From Pseudomonas viridiflava (GTDB taxonomy: Bacteria; Pseudomonadota; Gammaproteobacteria; Pseudomonadales; Pseudomonadaceae): a stretch of 34,131 bases of DNA. The position numbers and the translations under genes were made by a program. The stretch is from contig NZ_LKEH01000035.1 of the NCBI RefSeq assembly GCF_001642795.1, positions 130,579 through 164,709 on the forward strand. Direction: 5' to 3'. Below the pieces are notes generated by a model that saw nothing but the letters and a program-made list of their open reading frames with translations, did no database searches and was not told the DNA's origin. Below are positions 15,785 to 23,888 of this stretch, piece by piece; position 1 is the stretch's first letter, and each line of letters starts with the position of its first letter.

Positions 15785-16876
15785 ATGGGCGCTTTGCTCA
15801 AGCAGGAAAAATTTTTACTACTGGCGATCATCGCCACTTTTGTCGCCTATCCGCTGGAGCACACGTTGCTGGGCAACGGTCAGACAGTTGCTCTGGTGGC
15901 CGGTCTGGCGCTGGTCGGCTTCATCGTCTGCGCATCGCTGCGGGTGGCGCATCACGCCGAAATGCTCGCCGAGAAAGTGGGCGATCCGTACGGCACGATG
16001 ATCCTGACGCTGTCGGCAGTGCTGGTCGAAGTGGTGATCCTGGCGATCATGATGAGCAACGAGCCATCACCGACGCTGGTGCGCGACACCATCTATTCCG
16101 CTGTGATGCTCGACATCAACGGCATTCTGGGCCTGGCCGCGCTGATGGGTGGTCTCAAGCACGGCGAGCAGTCGTACAACGACGATTCGGCGCGCACCTA
16201 CAGCGTGATGATCATGACCGCGATGGGCGTGTCCATGATGGTCCCCGAGTTCATTCCCGAGGCGAACTGGAAGCTGTATTCGGCCTTCACCATCGGCGCG
16301 ATGATTCTGCTCTATGCCTTGTTCCTGCGCATGCAGGTCGGGCCGCACAGCTACTTCTTCAGCTACAGCTACCCGGACAAGAAAAAGCGCAAGGATCAGC
16401 CCGAGGAGCATGGCGAGCCTGTCAACCTGACCCGTTCCATCGCCACCCTGGTGGTCGGCGTGGTGGTCATTGGTGCGCTGGCCGAAGTCATGTCCAAAAC
16501 CGTCGACCTGGGGCTTGAAGGCACCGGCGCGCCGCCGGTCATGACGGCGATTCTGGTCGCCGCCATTTCCGCGTCACCTGAAATCCTCACAGCCTTGCGT
16601 GCAGCACTCGCCAACCGCATGCAGTCGGTGGTCAACATCGCGCTGGGTGCGTCGCTGTCCACGGTGATCCTGACCGTTCCGGTGATGGAAGCCATGGCGC
16701 TCTACAGCGGCCAGCCTTTTCAGATGGCCATGACGCCGGTGCAGACCGTGATGATCGCGATCACCCTGCTGGTCAGCGCGATCAACCTCAACGACGGCGA
16801 AACGAACGCCATCGAGGGCATGACCCATTTCGTGCTGTTCGCGACGTTCATCATGCTGTCGTGCCTGGGGCTTTGA
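15785..16876 (+). CDS. chaA: ChaA-type Ca2+(Na+)/H+ antiporter
   Basis: 363-residue inner-membrane CaCA-family exchanger with about eleven helices. The two inverted alpha-repeats are visible: the first around EVVILAIMMSNEPSP and LDINGILGLAALMGG (about residues 80-125), the second around AAISASPEILTALRAALANR and NIALGASLSTVILTVP (about 260-305). The acidic residues within them are the cation-binding pair. A charged cytosolic loop, KKKRKDQPEEHGE, is at about 200-212. The start at 15785 follows GGGGAACAAAC; the longer frame from 15686 is rejected because the added 33 residues are unlike a membrane protein. It probably ejects calcium or sodium at alkaline pH. It is convergent with the 829-residue orphan. 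Confidence 0.9.
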   Translation: MGALLKQEKFLLLAIIATFVAYPLEHTLLGNGQTVALVAGLALVGFIVCASLRVAHHAEMLAEKVGDPYGTMILTLSAVLVEVVILAIMMSNEPSPTLVRDTIYSAVMLDINGILGLAALMGGLKHGEQSYNDDSARTYSVMIMTAMGVSMMVPEFIPEANWKLYSAFTIGAMILLYALFLRMQVGPHSYFFSYSYPDKKKRKDQPEEHGEPVNLTRSIATLVVGVVVIGALAEVMSKTVDLGLEGTGAPPVMTAILVAAISASPEILTALRAALANRMQSVVNIALGASLSTVILTVPVMEAMALYSGQPFQMAMTPVQTVMIAITLLVSAINLNDGETNAIEGMTHFVLFATFIMLSCLGL

Positions 16877-16897
16877 GCGGCTTTGAGCAGCTTACGC

Positions 16898-16931
16898 TGA
16901 TCGTGCCAACGCAGAGCGTGTGGAACGATCA
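16898..16931. terminator. Long hairpin overlapping the stop codon of the 829-residue gene
   Basis: TGATCGT-GCC (16898-16907) pairs with GG-AACGATCA (16922-16931), with an inner ACGC-AGA-GCGT stem. It lies between two convergent genes, and its right arm contains the TGA stop (16929-16931) of the minus-strand gene. Arms and loop match half of the repeat at 8276-8465, so it looks like a single-arm member of that family used as a bidirectional transcript end. Confidence 0.7.
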
Positions 16932-19418
16932 GCGAGCTAGCGCAAACTGCGTTAATGCCGTCCTGTCCAGCGCTCGCCAGAGCCCTGCGTCCTTTTCCTG
17001 TCCTGGCATGAGCCACAGTCCTTCGCACTCGATCAGCGTCAACGCCGGTAGCTTCAGCAAGCTGGCCAGGCTGGTCGAGCTGACGCGGCCTGTGTCGCGA
17101 TCAACGTCTGACGCCCAATCCCGCTCGAATGCCCGCACTTTGAGCTTTCCATTGTCGAAGCTCTCGAATTGCGGTCGGTTGCCCGGGGAGTAGGGAAAGG
17201 TGCGCAGTGTTCGTTCCTGTACATCCAGCAGCAACAACTCCCAGCGACTTTCCGGGTTCATGTGCAGGCGGGTGAGGGCCAGGTAGCGGGCGTCGGGTGA
17301 CCAGATCATCGACGGAGCAAGGTCCTTGATGGCGCATCCTGACGCGGTCAGCAGGTGTCCACCCAGGCGGCAAACGCTTCTGCGCATCCAGCTGTCGGCG
17401 TACTCGGTTTCGCAGCCGAACAGCCAGGCGGCGTCGCTGTTGCCCGGTGCGGGCTGCACGAAATCTCCGTCCGCGTTGGCGGCCTGAGGGATTTGCACCG
17501 TTCGCCATTGCGGCAACGCACGCAGGGCATCGTTGCCGATCTCCAACTCGACAATCTGATAGTACGGACGAGAGCCCTCGCGGTAATCGCAGAAGTCTGC
17601 CGCCTGCCCGACAGGTGGAGCGGGTTGGTCGTAACGCTGCAAGGCTGTGCTTTCACAGGCGTCCGTCAACCGCCCGGCTACGGTGATGACCGAGAGCTTG
17701 CCCTCGCGCACGTCCATGAGATGAACCACTTCCATGGGCGGCCCTTCCAGACGGCGGCGCTTGAGTAGGTCGATCACCACGACCTTGCCGGGGCTGGCCG
17801 GGTACTCGGTGAACGGGATCAATGCCAGATATCGCTGACAGTCCGAAACCCGATGCTCAAGCAGCCAAAACCCCGGCAGTTCCCAGTCTGCGATGCGACA
17901 GCGGTAACCACCCAGATCGACCGCGTTGTCCATTTGCCAACTCAGCCGGGCGCGCTGCCCTTCCAGCAACGGCTCGGTCTCGATGCTGCTCGTGCCGCGC
18001 TCGCCCTTGCCGGTCAGCGGGACGACCAGACGAACTCCGGTCAGTTTCCGCTTCCCGCCCAGCAATTGGCCTTGGGAATCGTGCCCGGTCTGGATTTCCG
18101 TGTCGCTGTGAATGCATCGCAAGCTGTAGCCATAGCGGCCGCGATCCGGGCATTCGAACGCCAGATAGCCTTCGATGCGCAGATCATGCTCGTCCAGGGC
18201 TAGCGGTGCGTGCCAGTTGAGCGATATCTCCCGGTTGCTGGTCACCCACGGCTCGGCCAGTGCCTGCCAGCCAGTTCCAGGTTGCCAGCACCAGTATTTT
18301 TTCTCTTCTTCGTCGGCCCGTTGCGCCATGACACACAGCGCCTTGCCGTCCTCGCGCCAGATGATCGAATCGTCCGCGTAGAAAAACAGATCGCTTTCCC
18401 GGCCGTCCAGGCTCAGTTGATAGGCCGGGTAGCGCAACGCGTCCAGCGGTTGCTCCAGATCGCGCAGACTGGCAGGCATGCGCAAATGGCCTTCGATGCG
18501 ATGCCGGTCATGGGGGCCGTTGCGTTCTATTCGTTCGGCGGCAGCGTCCTGGGGCCGCGCCGAGGGTTCGATCCAGATATCCACAATCGGCATCATGTCG
18601 ACGACCCGTGCAGTCTTGAGCAAATCCTGCAGCTTGATCGTGGAGGCCCGGTTATCCACCAGCGGGCTGATGCGTCCGCTCAGATCGGTCTCACTGAACG
18701 CGTCCAGCTCCCAGAACACGTCGTTATTGCTGTGATACACCCGGCGCATGTGACGGTCCAGAATGACCAGACCCCACGCTTGGCGGGAAGGGACGGTGGC
18801 GGCGAAGTAACGGCCGTCGATGGAAAACCGGGCTGAAGCTCCGATGCCTTGAAGCAGCACGCCATCGGGGAACAGGTAATCCATGTAGACCGGCCCGCCC
18901 ATGGCGATTTCACCCATGTTGAAGACGCGAATAGGTTCGCCTTCCGGGGTGCGTTCCGGTTCCTGACCGCCCCAGGCGCTATTGCTCGTTTCGTAGCTGC
19001 GCTGACGAAACGATGGTGGCGTGTTCTCGCCCTCTTTTTTGCCCTCGGAGGGTTCGGCGATGCCCAGTTTGCTTTCCCATCTTTGAAGCAGGTTCAGGCC
19101 CACTATGATCGTGAACAGAGCGACCAGTACATTCCAGTAATTGGGTAGCACGCGACCCAGACTCAGCCCCAGGCCAATCATGGCGCTGACACTCAGTGAT
19201 GTGAGTGGGCTGGTCATACCTTTCCAGCCGGCCCATACACACAAACCGGTGGTGGCGGCCAGGCCGAGTACGATCAGCAATCCCTGCCAGGGCGGCAGCA
19301 TCGTGAGCAGCGCGGCAGGCCCTATCAGCAGAAAGAGCTGCCAGGCCAGTCCCAGCAGCAGGACCGACAGACTTTTGTCATCTTCGGGAGGGCTTGAAGA
19401 GGGAGGGCTGGTAGACAT
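16929..19418 (-). CDS. Large membrane-anchored protein of unknown function with propeller-like repeats
   Basis: 829 residues, not recognised. A short Ser/Pro/Asp-rich N-terminus (MSTSPPSSSPPEDDK) is followed by about four hydrophobic segments in residues 17-113, then a charged linker (EPSEGKKEGENTPP) and a soluble region of about 690 residues. Three segments share the 'S-D-G-R-Y-x-A ... W-x-L-x-x-L-D-x-x-x-R-x-x' pattern of TolB/WD40-like beta-propeller blades: FSIDGRYFAATVPS near 200, LALIPFTEYPASPGKVVVID near 555, WSPDARYLALTRLHM near 740. The domain may therefore be one or two propellers, which is inference. No catalytic triad or nucleotide motif was found. It is transcribed alone, convergent with chaA and 90 bp upstream of nothing co-directional except the deaminase behind it. 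The soluble part could face either side of the membrane. Confidence 0.85.
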   Translation of the reverse strand: MSTSPPSSSPPEDDKSLSVLLLGLAWQLFLLIGPAALLTMLPPWQGLLIVLGLAATTGLCVWAGWKGMTSPLTSLSVSAMIGLGLSLGRVLPNYWNVLVALFTIIVGLNLLQRWESKLGIAEPSEGKKEGENTPPSFRQRSYETSNSAWGGQEPERTPEGEPIRVFNMGEIAMGGPVYMDYLFPDGVLLQGIGASARFSIDGRYFAATVPSRQAWGLVILDRHMRRVYHSNNDVFWELDAFSETDLSGRISPLVDNRASTIKLQDLLKTARVVDMMPIVDIWIEPSARPQDAAAERIERNGPHDRHRIEGHLRMPASLRDLEQPLDALRYPAYQLSLDGRESDLFFYADDSIIWREDGKALCVMAQRADEEEKKYWCWQPGTGWQALAEPWVTSNREISLNWHAPLALDEHDLRIEGYLAFECPDRGRYGYSLRCIHSDTEIQTGHDSQGQLLGGKRKLTGVRLVVPLTGKGERGTSSIETEPLLEGQRARLSWQMDNAVDLGGYRCRIADWELPGFWLLEHRVSDCQRYLALIPFTEYPASPGKVVVIDLLKRRRLEGPPMEVVHLMDVREGKLSVITVAGRLTDACESTALQRYDQPAPPVGQAADFCDYREGSRPYYQIVELEIGNDALRALPQWRTVQIPQAANADGDFVQPAPGNSDAAWLFGCETEYADSWMRRSVCRLGGHLLTASGCAIKDLAPSMIWSPDARYLALTRLHMNPESRWELLLLDVQERTLRTFPYSPGNRPQFESFDNGKLKVRAFERDWASDVDRDTGRVSSTSLASLLKLPALTLIECEGLWLMPGQEKDAGLWRALDRTALTQFALAR

Positions 19419-19508
19419 GATGTCTCGCCTGGCGGCTGGGGAGGCGACACTCTAGCGGATCAACACCGCAGTAGGTGTCGATCCGTTCACAGCTTTACAG
19501 GTCTGGCT

Positions 19509-20864
19509 TCAGCCTTGAATCAGTTCCCGTGCCGCCTGACGATGCTCGGCGATCAGTTGTTGCAGATCCAGCCCTTCGACCTGACGGTCGATCACCCGCC
19601 ACTGCCCGGCAATCATCACTCGATCCGCACGGTCTGCGCCGCACAGCAACAGCGCCGACAACGGATCGTGGCTGCCGGAAAAACGCAGTTCGTCGAGTTT
19701 GAACAGCGCCAGGTCTGCCTGCTTGCCAACCGCCAGTTCACCAATGTCAGTGCGCCCCAGCAGTTGTGCCGAGCCCTTGGTGGCCCAGCCCAGTACGAGT
19801 TCCGGAGTGATCTTCTCTGCGCCGTAACGCAACCGTTGCAGGTACAGCGCCTGTCGGGCTTCCAGCATCATGTTCGAGGCGTCGTTGGACGCCGAACCGT
19901 CGACTCCCAGCCCGAGCGGCGCGCCTGCGGCGATCAGATCCAGCGTCGGACAGATGCCGGACGCCAGGCGCATGTTGGAACTCGGGCAATGACAAATACC
20001 GGTGCCTGCCGAGCCCAGTCGCGCTATTTCGTCAGGATTGAAATGAATGCCGTGAGCCAGCCAGGTGCGCTGGCCGAGCCAGCCGACGCTGTCCAGATAA
20101 TCGACGGTGCGCAGGCCGAAACGCTGCAGGCAGAAGTCTTCTTCGTCGAGGGTTTCGGCCAGATGGGTGTGCAGGCGCACGTCGAGCTTTTCAGCCAGTG
20201 CGGCACTTTCAGCCATGATCTGCGGTGTGACGGAAAACGGTGAGCAGGGCGCGAGGGCGATCTGGATCTGCGCACCGTCGCCGCGCTCATGGTAGGTCTC
20301 GATCAGACGCTGACTGTCGGCCAGAATCACCTCACCCTGTTGCACGGTCTGTTGCGGCGGCAGACCGCCGTCCGCTTCGCCCAGACTCATGGAGCCGCGA
20401 GTGAGCATGGCGCGCATGCCCAAATCGCGAACGCTTTGCACCTGCACGTCGATGGCCTGTTCCAGCCCGCCCGGAAACAGGTAGTGATGATCGGCAGCGG
20501 TCGTACAGCCCGACAGCAACAGTTCGGTCAATGCGACTTTGCTGGCGACGGCGAGTTTTTCAGGCGTCAGCCGCGCCCAGACCGGATAGAGCGTCTTGAG
20601 CCACGGAAACAGCGGTTGATTGACCACCGGCGCCCAGGCGCGGGTCAGGGTTTGATAGAAGTGATGATGGGTGTTGATCAGGCCCGGCAGCAGCACATGC
20701 TCGCGCGCGTCGAATACCTGATCGCAGGGCAGGGCAGGTTGCTGCCCGGCTGCGAGTAGTTCAGTGATGACACCGCCCTCAATGACCAGCCCGCCACGGG
20801 CGTCGAGGTCATTGGCGGTGAACACAGCAAGGGGATTTTTCAACCAGATACGGATCGCGGACAT
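19509..20864 (-). CDS. 8-oxoguanine deaminase-type amidohydrolase
   Basis: 451-residue metal-dependent hydrolase of the AtzA/TrzN/guanine-deaminase superfamily. The metal site is visible: NTHHHFYQ (His66-His68), THLAET with His234, AHGIH with His271, and Asp322 in VDGSASND. CHCPSSNMRLASG (291-303) is typical of the branch that includes P. aeruginosa Pa0142, which was characterised as an 8-oxoguanine deaminase producing uric acid. Sequence alone cannot exclude guanine or another aminopurine. It belongs with the purine uptake genes around it. The start at 20864 gives a natural N-terminus (MSAIRIWLKNPLAVFTA). Confidence 0.87.
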   Translation of the reverse strand: MSAIRIWLKNPLAVFTANDLDARGGLVIEGGVITELLAAGQQPALPCDQVFDAREHVLLPGLINTHHHFYQTLTRAWAPVVNQPLFPWLKTLYPVWARLTPEKLAVASKVALTELLLSGCTTAADHHYLFPGGLEQAIDVQVQSVRDLGMRAMLTRGSMSLGEADGGLPPQQTVQQGEVILADSQRLIETYHERGDGAQIQIALAPCSPFSVTPQIMAESAALAEKLDVRLHTHLAETLDEEDFCLQRFGLRTVDYLDSVGWLGQRTWLAHGIHFNPDEIARLGSAGTGICHCPSSNMRLASGICPTLDLIAAGAPLGLGVDGSASNDASNMMLEARQALYLQRLRYGAEKITPELVLGWATKGSAQLLGRTDIGELAVGKQADLALFKLDELRFSGSHDPLSALLLCGADRADRVMIAGQWRVIDRQVEGLDLQQLIAEHRQAARELIQG

Positions 20865-21081
20865 GGGCCGGCTCCTCTGAAAGTGGGTTCAGGGTTAGCC
20901 AGCTCAGTGTTGCCCTGTCTGCTGATCCAGGGTGCGAGACAGACAGCGCCTCGGCAAGGTCGTGGATTTTACTGAAGTGATCAGTTTTTAATCAAGTTGC
21001 GCGTGAGAGTGCGTGTGACGCGCAGCGTTCTGTACATACACGTCTCACTTCACCAGCCGAACTGCGGGAGGCGCCATCATG

Positions 21082-21142
21082 TCTTCGACGTAGCGCTGTC
21101 GCGCAGCAAACACCGGACCCTGGGAGGCGGCTTGCCGGCGAT
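21082..21142 (+). repeat. Dispersed repeat copy B
   Basis: This 61-bp segment matches the minus strand of 3554-3613 at about 51 positions by hand count. Its right third is also the left arm of the perfect palindrome at 21121-21204. The shared flank (TCTTCGAC...GCGCTGTCG...AGCAAACACC) shows that the repeat unit is longer than the palindromic arm alone. Confidence 0.7.
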
Positions 21143-21204
21143 GAACGATGACGCGATTTTCCTGAACTACCGCGTTGACTGCATCGCCGGCAAGCCGCCT
21201 CCCA
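21121..21204. repeat. REP/BIME-like element with perfect 23-bp arms
   Basis: The left arm 21121-21143 begins TGGGAGGCGGCTTGCC and the right arm 21182-21204 is its exact reverse complement over 23 bp. The 38-bp centre contains a further ACGCG/CGCGT pairing. GC-rich arms with a GCCGGC core are typical of Pseudomonas repetitive extragenic palindromes arranged as a bipartite element. Confidence 0.85.
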
Positions 21205-21237
21205 CAGGGCGGTGCATTCATCCAGTGAGGCTTGTGT

Positions 21238-21263
21238 ATGAAGATAAGCGTTCCGCTCTTCAT
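21238..21263 (-). terminator. Hairpin after the short-chain dehydrogenase gene
   Basis: ATGAAGA (21238-21244) and TCTTCAT (21257-21263) flank an inner AGCG-TTC-CGCT stem. It lies 3 bp beyond the stop codon of the minus-strand gene. No U-tract follows. Confidence 0.5.
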
Positions 21264-21266
21264 GAC

Positions 21267-21950
21267 TTACCAGGCAATCGTCTCGCCCTTGTAGTTGATG
21301 AAGTGATGCCCGCCCTTGCCCGCATAGGCATTCAGCTGCTCAACCAGTCCGGTGGTGCTGGTCTGCACGTCAATGGCGGCATTTTCGCCACCCATGTCAG
21401 TCTTGACCCAGCCCGGATGCAGCGACAACACGGTCGGACGTGGCTCGGGCAGTTGCACCACAAAGCTGTTGGTCATCGAATTAAGCGCGGCCTTGCTGGC
21501 TTTATACAGCGTCATGGTCTCGCCTTCAGGGCAGGCAACACTGCCCAGCACCGAACTCATGAACGCCAGTACGCCGGTTTCAGGTCGGATGTGGTCGACG
21601 AAGCGTTCGGCCAGCCGGATCGGCGCAATGGCATTGGTCAGAAACAGCTGACCCAGTTCGGCGGCCGTCGCCTGAGCCGCGCTCTGGTGTTTAGGCCCCA
21701 TGATCCCGGCATTGACGAACAGCACATCGAACACTTCCCCCTTCAGCTTCTGGACCAGCACTTCCAGCGAAGCGGTGTCATCAATGTCCACTGCTTCGAT
21801 CCGTACGCCTTCGATGGCTTTCAGATTGTCGGCATTCTGCGGATCACGCACCGTTGCCGTGACCTTCCAGCCCTGTTCAGTCAGGCGTTGAACCAGCCCA
21901 AGCCCCAGGCCACGCGAAGCACCGATGATCAGCGCGGTTTTGGTCGTCAT
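21267..21950 (-). CDS. Short-chain dehydrogenase/reductase
   Basis: 227-residue classical SDR, cytosolic. The cofactor motif is GASRGLGLGL (about residues 9-18); TVRDP at the end of the second strand hints at NADPH preference. VNAGIMG is at about 80, the catalytic Ser is in FMSSVLGS, and the catalytic Tyr and Lys are in TLYKASKAALN. HPGWVKTDMGG is the usual loop of the carbonyl-reductase-like subgroup. The start at 21950 follows AAGGAG; the longer frame is rejected. It lies 32 bp downstream of the merR pseudogene on the same strand, so the two probably formed one transcript and the regulator may once have controlled it. The substrate is unknown. Confidence 0.92.
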   Translation of the reverse strand: MTTKTALIIGASRGLGLGLVQRLTEQGWKVTATVRDPQNADNLKAIEGVRIEAVDIDDTASLEVLVQKLKGEVFDVLFVNAGIMGPKHQSAAQATAAELGQLFLTNAIAPIRLAERFVDHIRPETGVLAFMSSVLGSVACPEGETMTLYKASKAALNSMTNSFVVQLPEPRPTVLSLHPGWVKTDMGGENAAIDVQTSTTGLVEQLNAYAGKGGHHFINYKGETIAW

Positions 21951-21982
21951 GAAAAACTCCTTGGCAGATTGAAAAAAGGGAT

Positions 21983-22333
21983 TCAAGGGCTCAGCGGGCA
22001 TTGTCGACTCAGGCGCTGATGTAGCTCACTGCGCAGACCCATGAGCTCTGCTATTCGCGTATCGATCAGTGCCAGCTTTTCCTCAAGCAGCGCCGCGATT
22101 GCAATATCCGGAGCTGGCGCCTCCCACAGTTCGGCAACATTGCTGCCGATTTCGTTCAGACTGAAACCCAGCCGCTGCGCCACCTTGATGAATTACACCA
22201 ACTGCACCGTCTCTAGAGGATAGTGTCGATAACCATTAGCGCTGCGTTGCGCGACAATCAGCCTGCGCTGTTCATAGAAACGCAACGTATCACGACTGAC
22301 GTCGGTCGCTTTTGCCAGTTCACCGATACGCAT
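21983..22333 (-). pseudogene. MerR-family regulator disrupted by an in-frame stop
   Basis: A single frame from ATG at 22333 to the stop at 21983 encodes a typical MerR protein of 116 codons. The N-terminal part reads MRIGELAKATDVSRDTLRFY then GYRHYP; after the break come FIKVAQRLGFSLNEIG and a C-terminal coiled coil. A TAA at 22195-22193 interrupts it at codon 47, where relatives usually have Gln in a 'QLVQFI'-like phrase, so one C-to-T change (CAA to TAA) would explain it. Downstream re-initiation at GTG 22183 would yield only the dimerisation part. No cysteine suggests metal sensing. Either a true recent pseudogene or a sequencing error. Confidence 0.85.
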
Positions 22334-22355
22334 CGAAAAGCCGTCCTTGAAATGC

Positions 22356-22386
22356 TTGACCCTGGAGCGTACTCCAGCCTTTAGCC
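22356..22386 (+). promoter_or_regulatory. MerR-type promoter facing the four-helix membrane protein
   Basis: -35 TTGACC (22356-22361), 19-bp spacer, weak -10 TTAGCC (22381-22386). The spacer contains the dyad CTGGAG-N4-CTCCAG (22362-22377). Overlong spacing plus a central dyad is the MerR-activator layout. It lies just upstream of the merR pseudogene start and reads towards the plus-strand gene. Confidence 0.7.
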
Positions 22387-22418
22387 TGTTGGAATCTCAA
22401 TCAGCAGGAAGCCGTTTC

Positions 22419-22865
22419 ATGTGGACATCCCGGCAATACCGAAAAATCGTAAGAGCCAGCGTCTGGTACGACCTGATTATCACGGCAGCTTTCGTCACTC
22501 CTTGGAGTTTTGTCGCCCTTCATGGCACGTTGAGTGCGTTGAGTCAGTCCTGGAATCTGGCGGGAGATTTACCGGTTTTTGCGCCCATGCACATGCTGAT
22601 GGCCAACTTACTGGGTTCGATTGTTTGCGTATGGGCCGTGTTGAGAATTCGCGATCCGCAACCGGTATTCGGACGTTACGACGCGGCTGGTCGTGTGTTG
22701 TTTGCGACGTGGCAAGCCTACGCTTTGGCTCAGGGAGCCAGCAGTCTTTTAATCGGTATCCTGGTAGTGGAACTGTTCTGGGCTGTATTGCAAGTGTGGC
22801 CGGTCCGCCTTGACTACGCTGACGCACCACATAGCGATGCGCCATCTGAAGCTCTTTCTACGTGA
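22419..22865 (+). CDS. Four-helix membrane protein of unknown function
   Basis: 148 residues, not assigned to a named family. Four hydrophobic segments are seen at about residues 18-36, 60-79, 92-108 and 112-128. The start at 22419 (MWTSRQYRK) follows AGGAAG and places positive charges before the first helix, cytoplasmic by the positive-inside rule; the in-frame ATG at 22347 would fall inside the MerR-type promoter. The C-terminus is hydrophilic. It is the likely direct target of the adjacent, now broken, MerR regulator. Without the activator its expression would be expected to be low or altered. Confidence 0.8.
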   Translation: MWTSRQYRKIVRASVWYDLIITAAFVTPWSFVALHGTLSALSQSWNLAGDLPVFAPMHMLMANLLGSIVCVWAVLRIRDPQPVFGRYDAAGRVLFATWQAYALAQGASSLLIGILVVELFWAVLQVWPVRLDYADAPHSDAPSEALST

Positions 22866-22876
22866 TACAGCTCATT

Positions 22877-22897
22877 CCCATTGGCTCACTGAATGGG
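22877..22897. terminator. Short hairpin between convergent genes
   Basis: CCCATT (22877-22882) and AATGGG (22892-22897) with a 9-nt loop, 11 bp after the membrane-protein stop codon. The stem is only 6 bp and lacks a U-tract; tentative. Confidence 0.35.
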
Positions 22898-22961
22898 CGC
22901 GATGTTCGGTAGGCGGCTTGATTCTTCTATTGCTGTGAGTTCGCCGCCTCGCCGCTTATCC

Positions 22962-23888
22962 TCAATGCCCCGCCCGCCAAGGCTGCCCCAGCGAAACCGG
23001 CGCATACAACCGGGTGCGCAATGCATCGCGCGACAGCAGCACCAGAACGATGATGGTGGCGAGGTAGGGCAGCATGGCCAGCAGATTGGACGGGATTGCC
23101 AGGCCGATGCCTTGAGCGACCAAATGCAGGATGCTGGCCAGGCCGAACAGGTAGGCGCCCAGCAGCAGACGCCAGACGCGCCAACTGGCGAAGACCACCA
23201 GCGCCAGGGCAATCCAGCCGCGCCCGGCGCTCATGTTTTCGGCCCACATCGGCGTGTAGGCAAGCGACAGATAGGCACCTGCCAATCCAGCCATTGCGCC
23301 ACCAAACAGCACGGCGAGGGTGCGAACCCGCAACACGGGCAGGCCCATCGCACTGGCAGCATCGGGGTTTTCGCCGACCGCCTGAATGATCAGTCCGATT
23401 CGACTCTTCAGCAGCGCCCAGGCGACCAGCGCAAACAGCGCGAAGGACAGGTAGACCAGCAAATCCTGGGCGAACAGCATGCGACCGATCAGTGGAATGT
23501 CGCTCAGAAAGGGAATCGCAACCGGCTCGAAACCGCTGAGCGGCTTACCGACCCATGCCGCGCCGACAAAGCTCGACAGTCCGACGCCGAAGATGGTCAG
23601 CGCCAGACCCGTGGCCACCTGGTTGGCGTTGAACACCAGCGCAACCAGCGCGAACAGTGCCGACAGCAGCATGCCTGCGAGCATCGCCAGCAGCACGCCC
23701 AGCCACAGGTTGCCGGTGCTCAGGGCGATGATGAAGCCGATCACCGCGCCAAACAGCATCATGCCTTCCTGACCGAGGTTGATCACGCCGCTCTTTTCAC
23801 AGATCAGCTCACCCAGCGCGACCAGCAGCAGTGGAGTGCCGCAACGCACCATGGCGTAGAAAATATTGCTCAGCAGATCGATATCCAT
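22962..23888 (-). CDS. Purine/nucleoside-type ABC transporter permease 2
   Basis: 308-residue inner-membrane permease of the BPD_transp_2 family (YufQ/NupC-like). The signature LICEKSGVINLGQEGMMLFGAV is at about 26-47; NANQVATGLALTIFGVGLS and GENPDAASAMGLPVLRVR (the cytoplasmic coupling loop) follow. About eight to ten helices. Its ATG overlaps the stop codon of the upstream permease by one base (TGATG), so the pair is coupled. With the other permease, the double ATPase and a BMP binding protein it would import nucleosides or purine bases. Confidence 0.9.
   Translation of the reverse strand: MDIDLLSNIFYAMVRCGTPLLLVALGELICEKSGVINLGQEGMMLFGAVIGFIIALSTGNLWLGVLLAMLAGMLLSALFALVALVFNANQVATGLALTIFGVGLSSFVGAAWVGKPLSGFEPVAIPFLSDIPLIGRMLFAQDLLVYLSFALFALVAWALLKSRIGLIIQAVGENPDAASAMGLPVLRVRTLAVLFGGAMAGLAGAYLSLAYTPMWAENMSAGRGWIALALVVFASWRVWRLLLGAYLFGLASILHLVAQGIGLAIPSNLLAMLPYLATIIVLVLLSRDALRTRLYAPVSLGQPWRAGH

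Larger units (their letters stand above)
20865..21266. other. Gene-free region with palindromic repeats
   Basis: 402 bp holding the promoter region of the deaminase (minus) and repeat DNA on the right. No gene is supported; the long plus-strand open frame that begins here is a shadow of the dehydrogenase gene. Contents are dispersed repeat copy B (21082-21142), the BIME-like palindrome (21121-21204) and a terminator hairpin (21238-21263). Confidence 0.7.
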
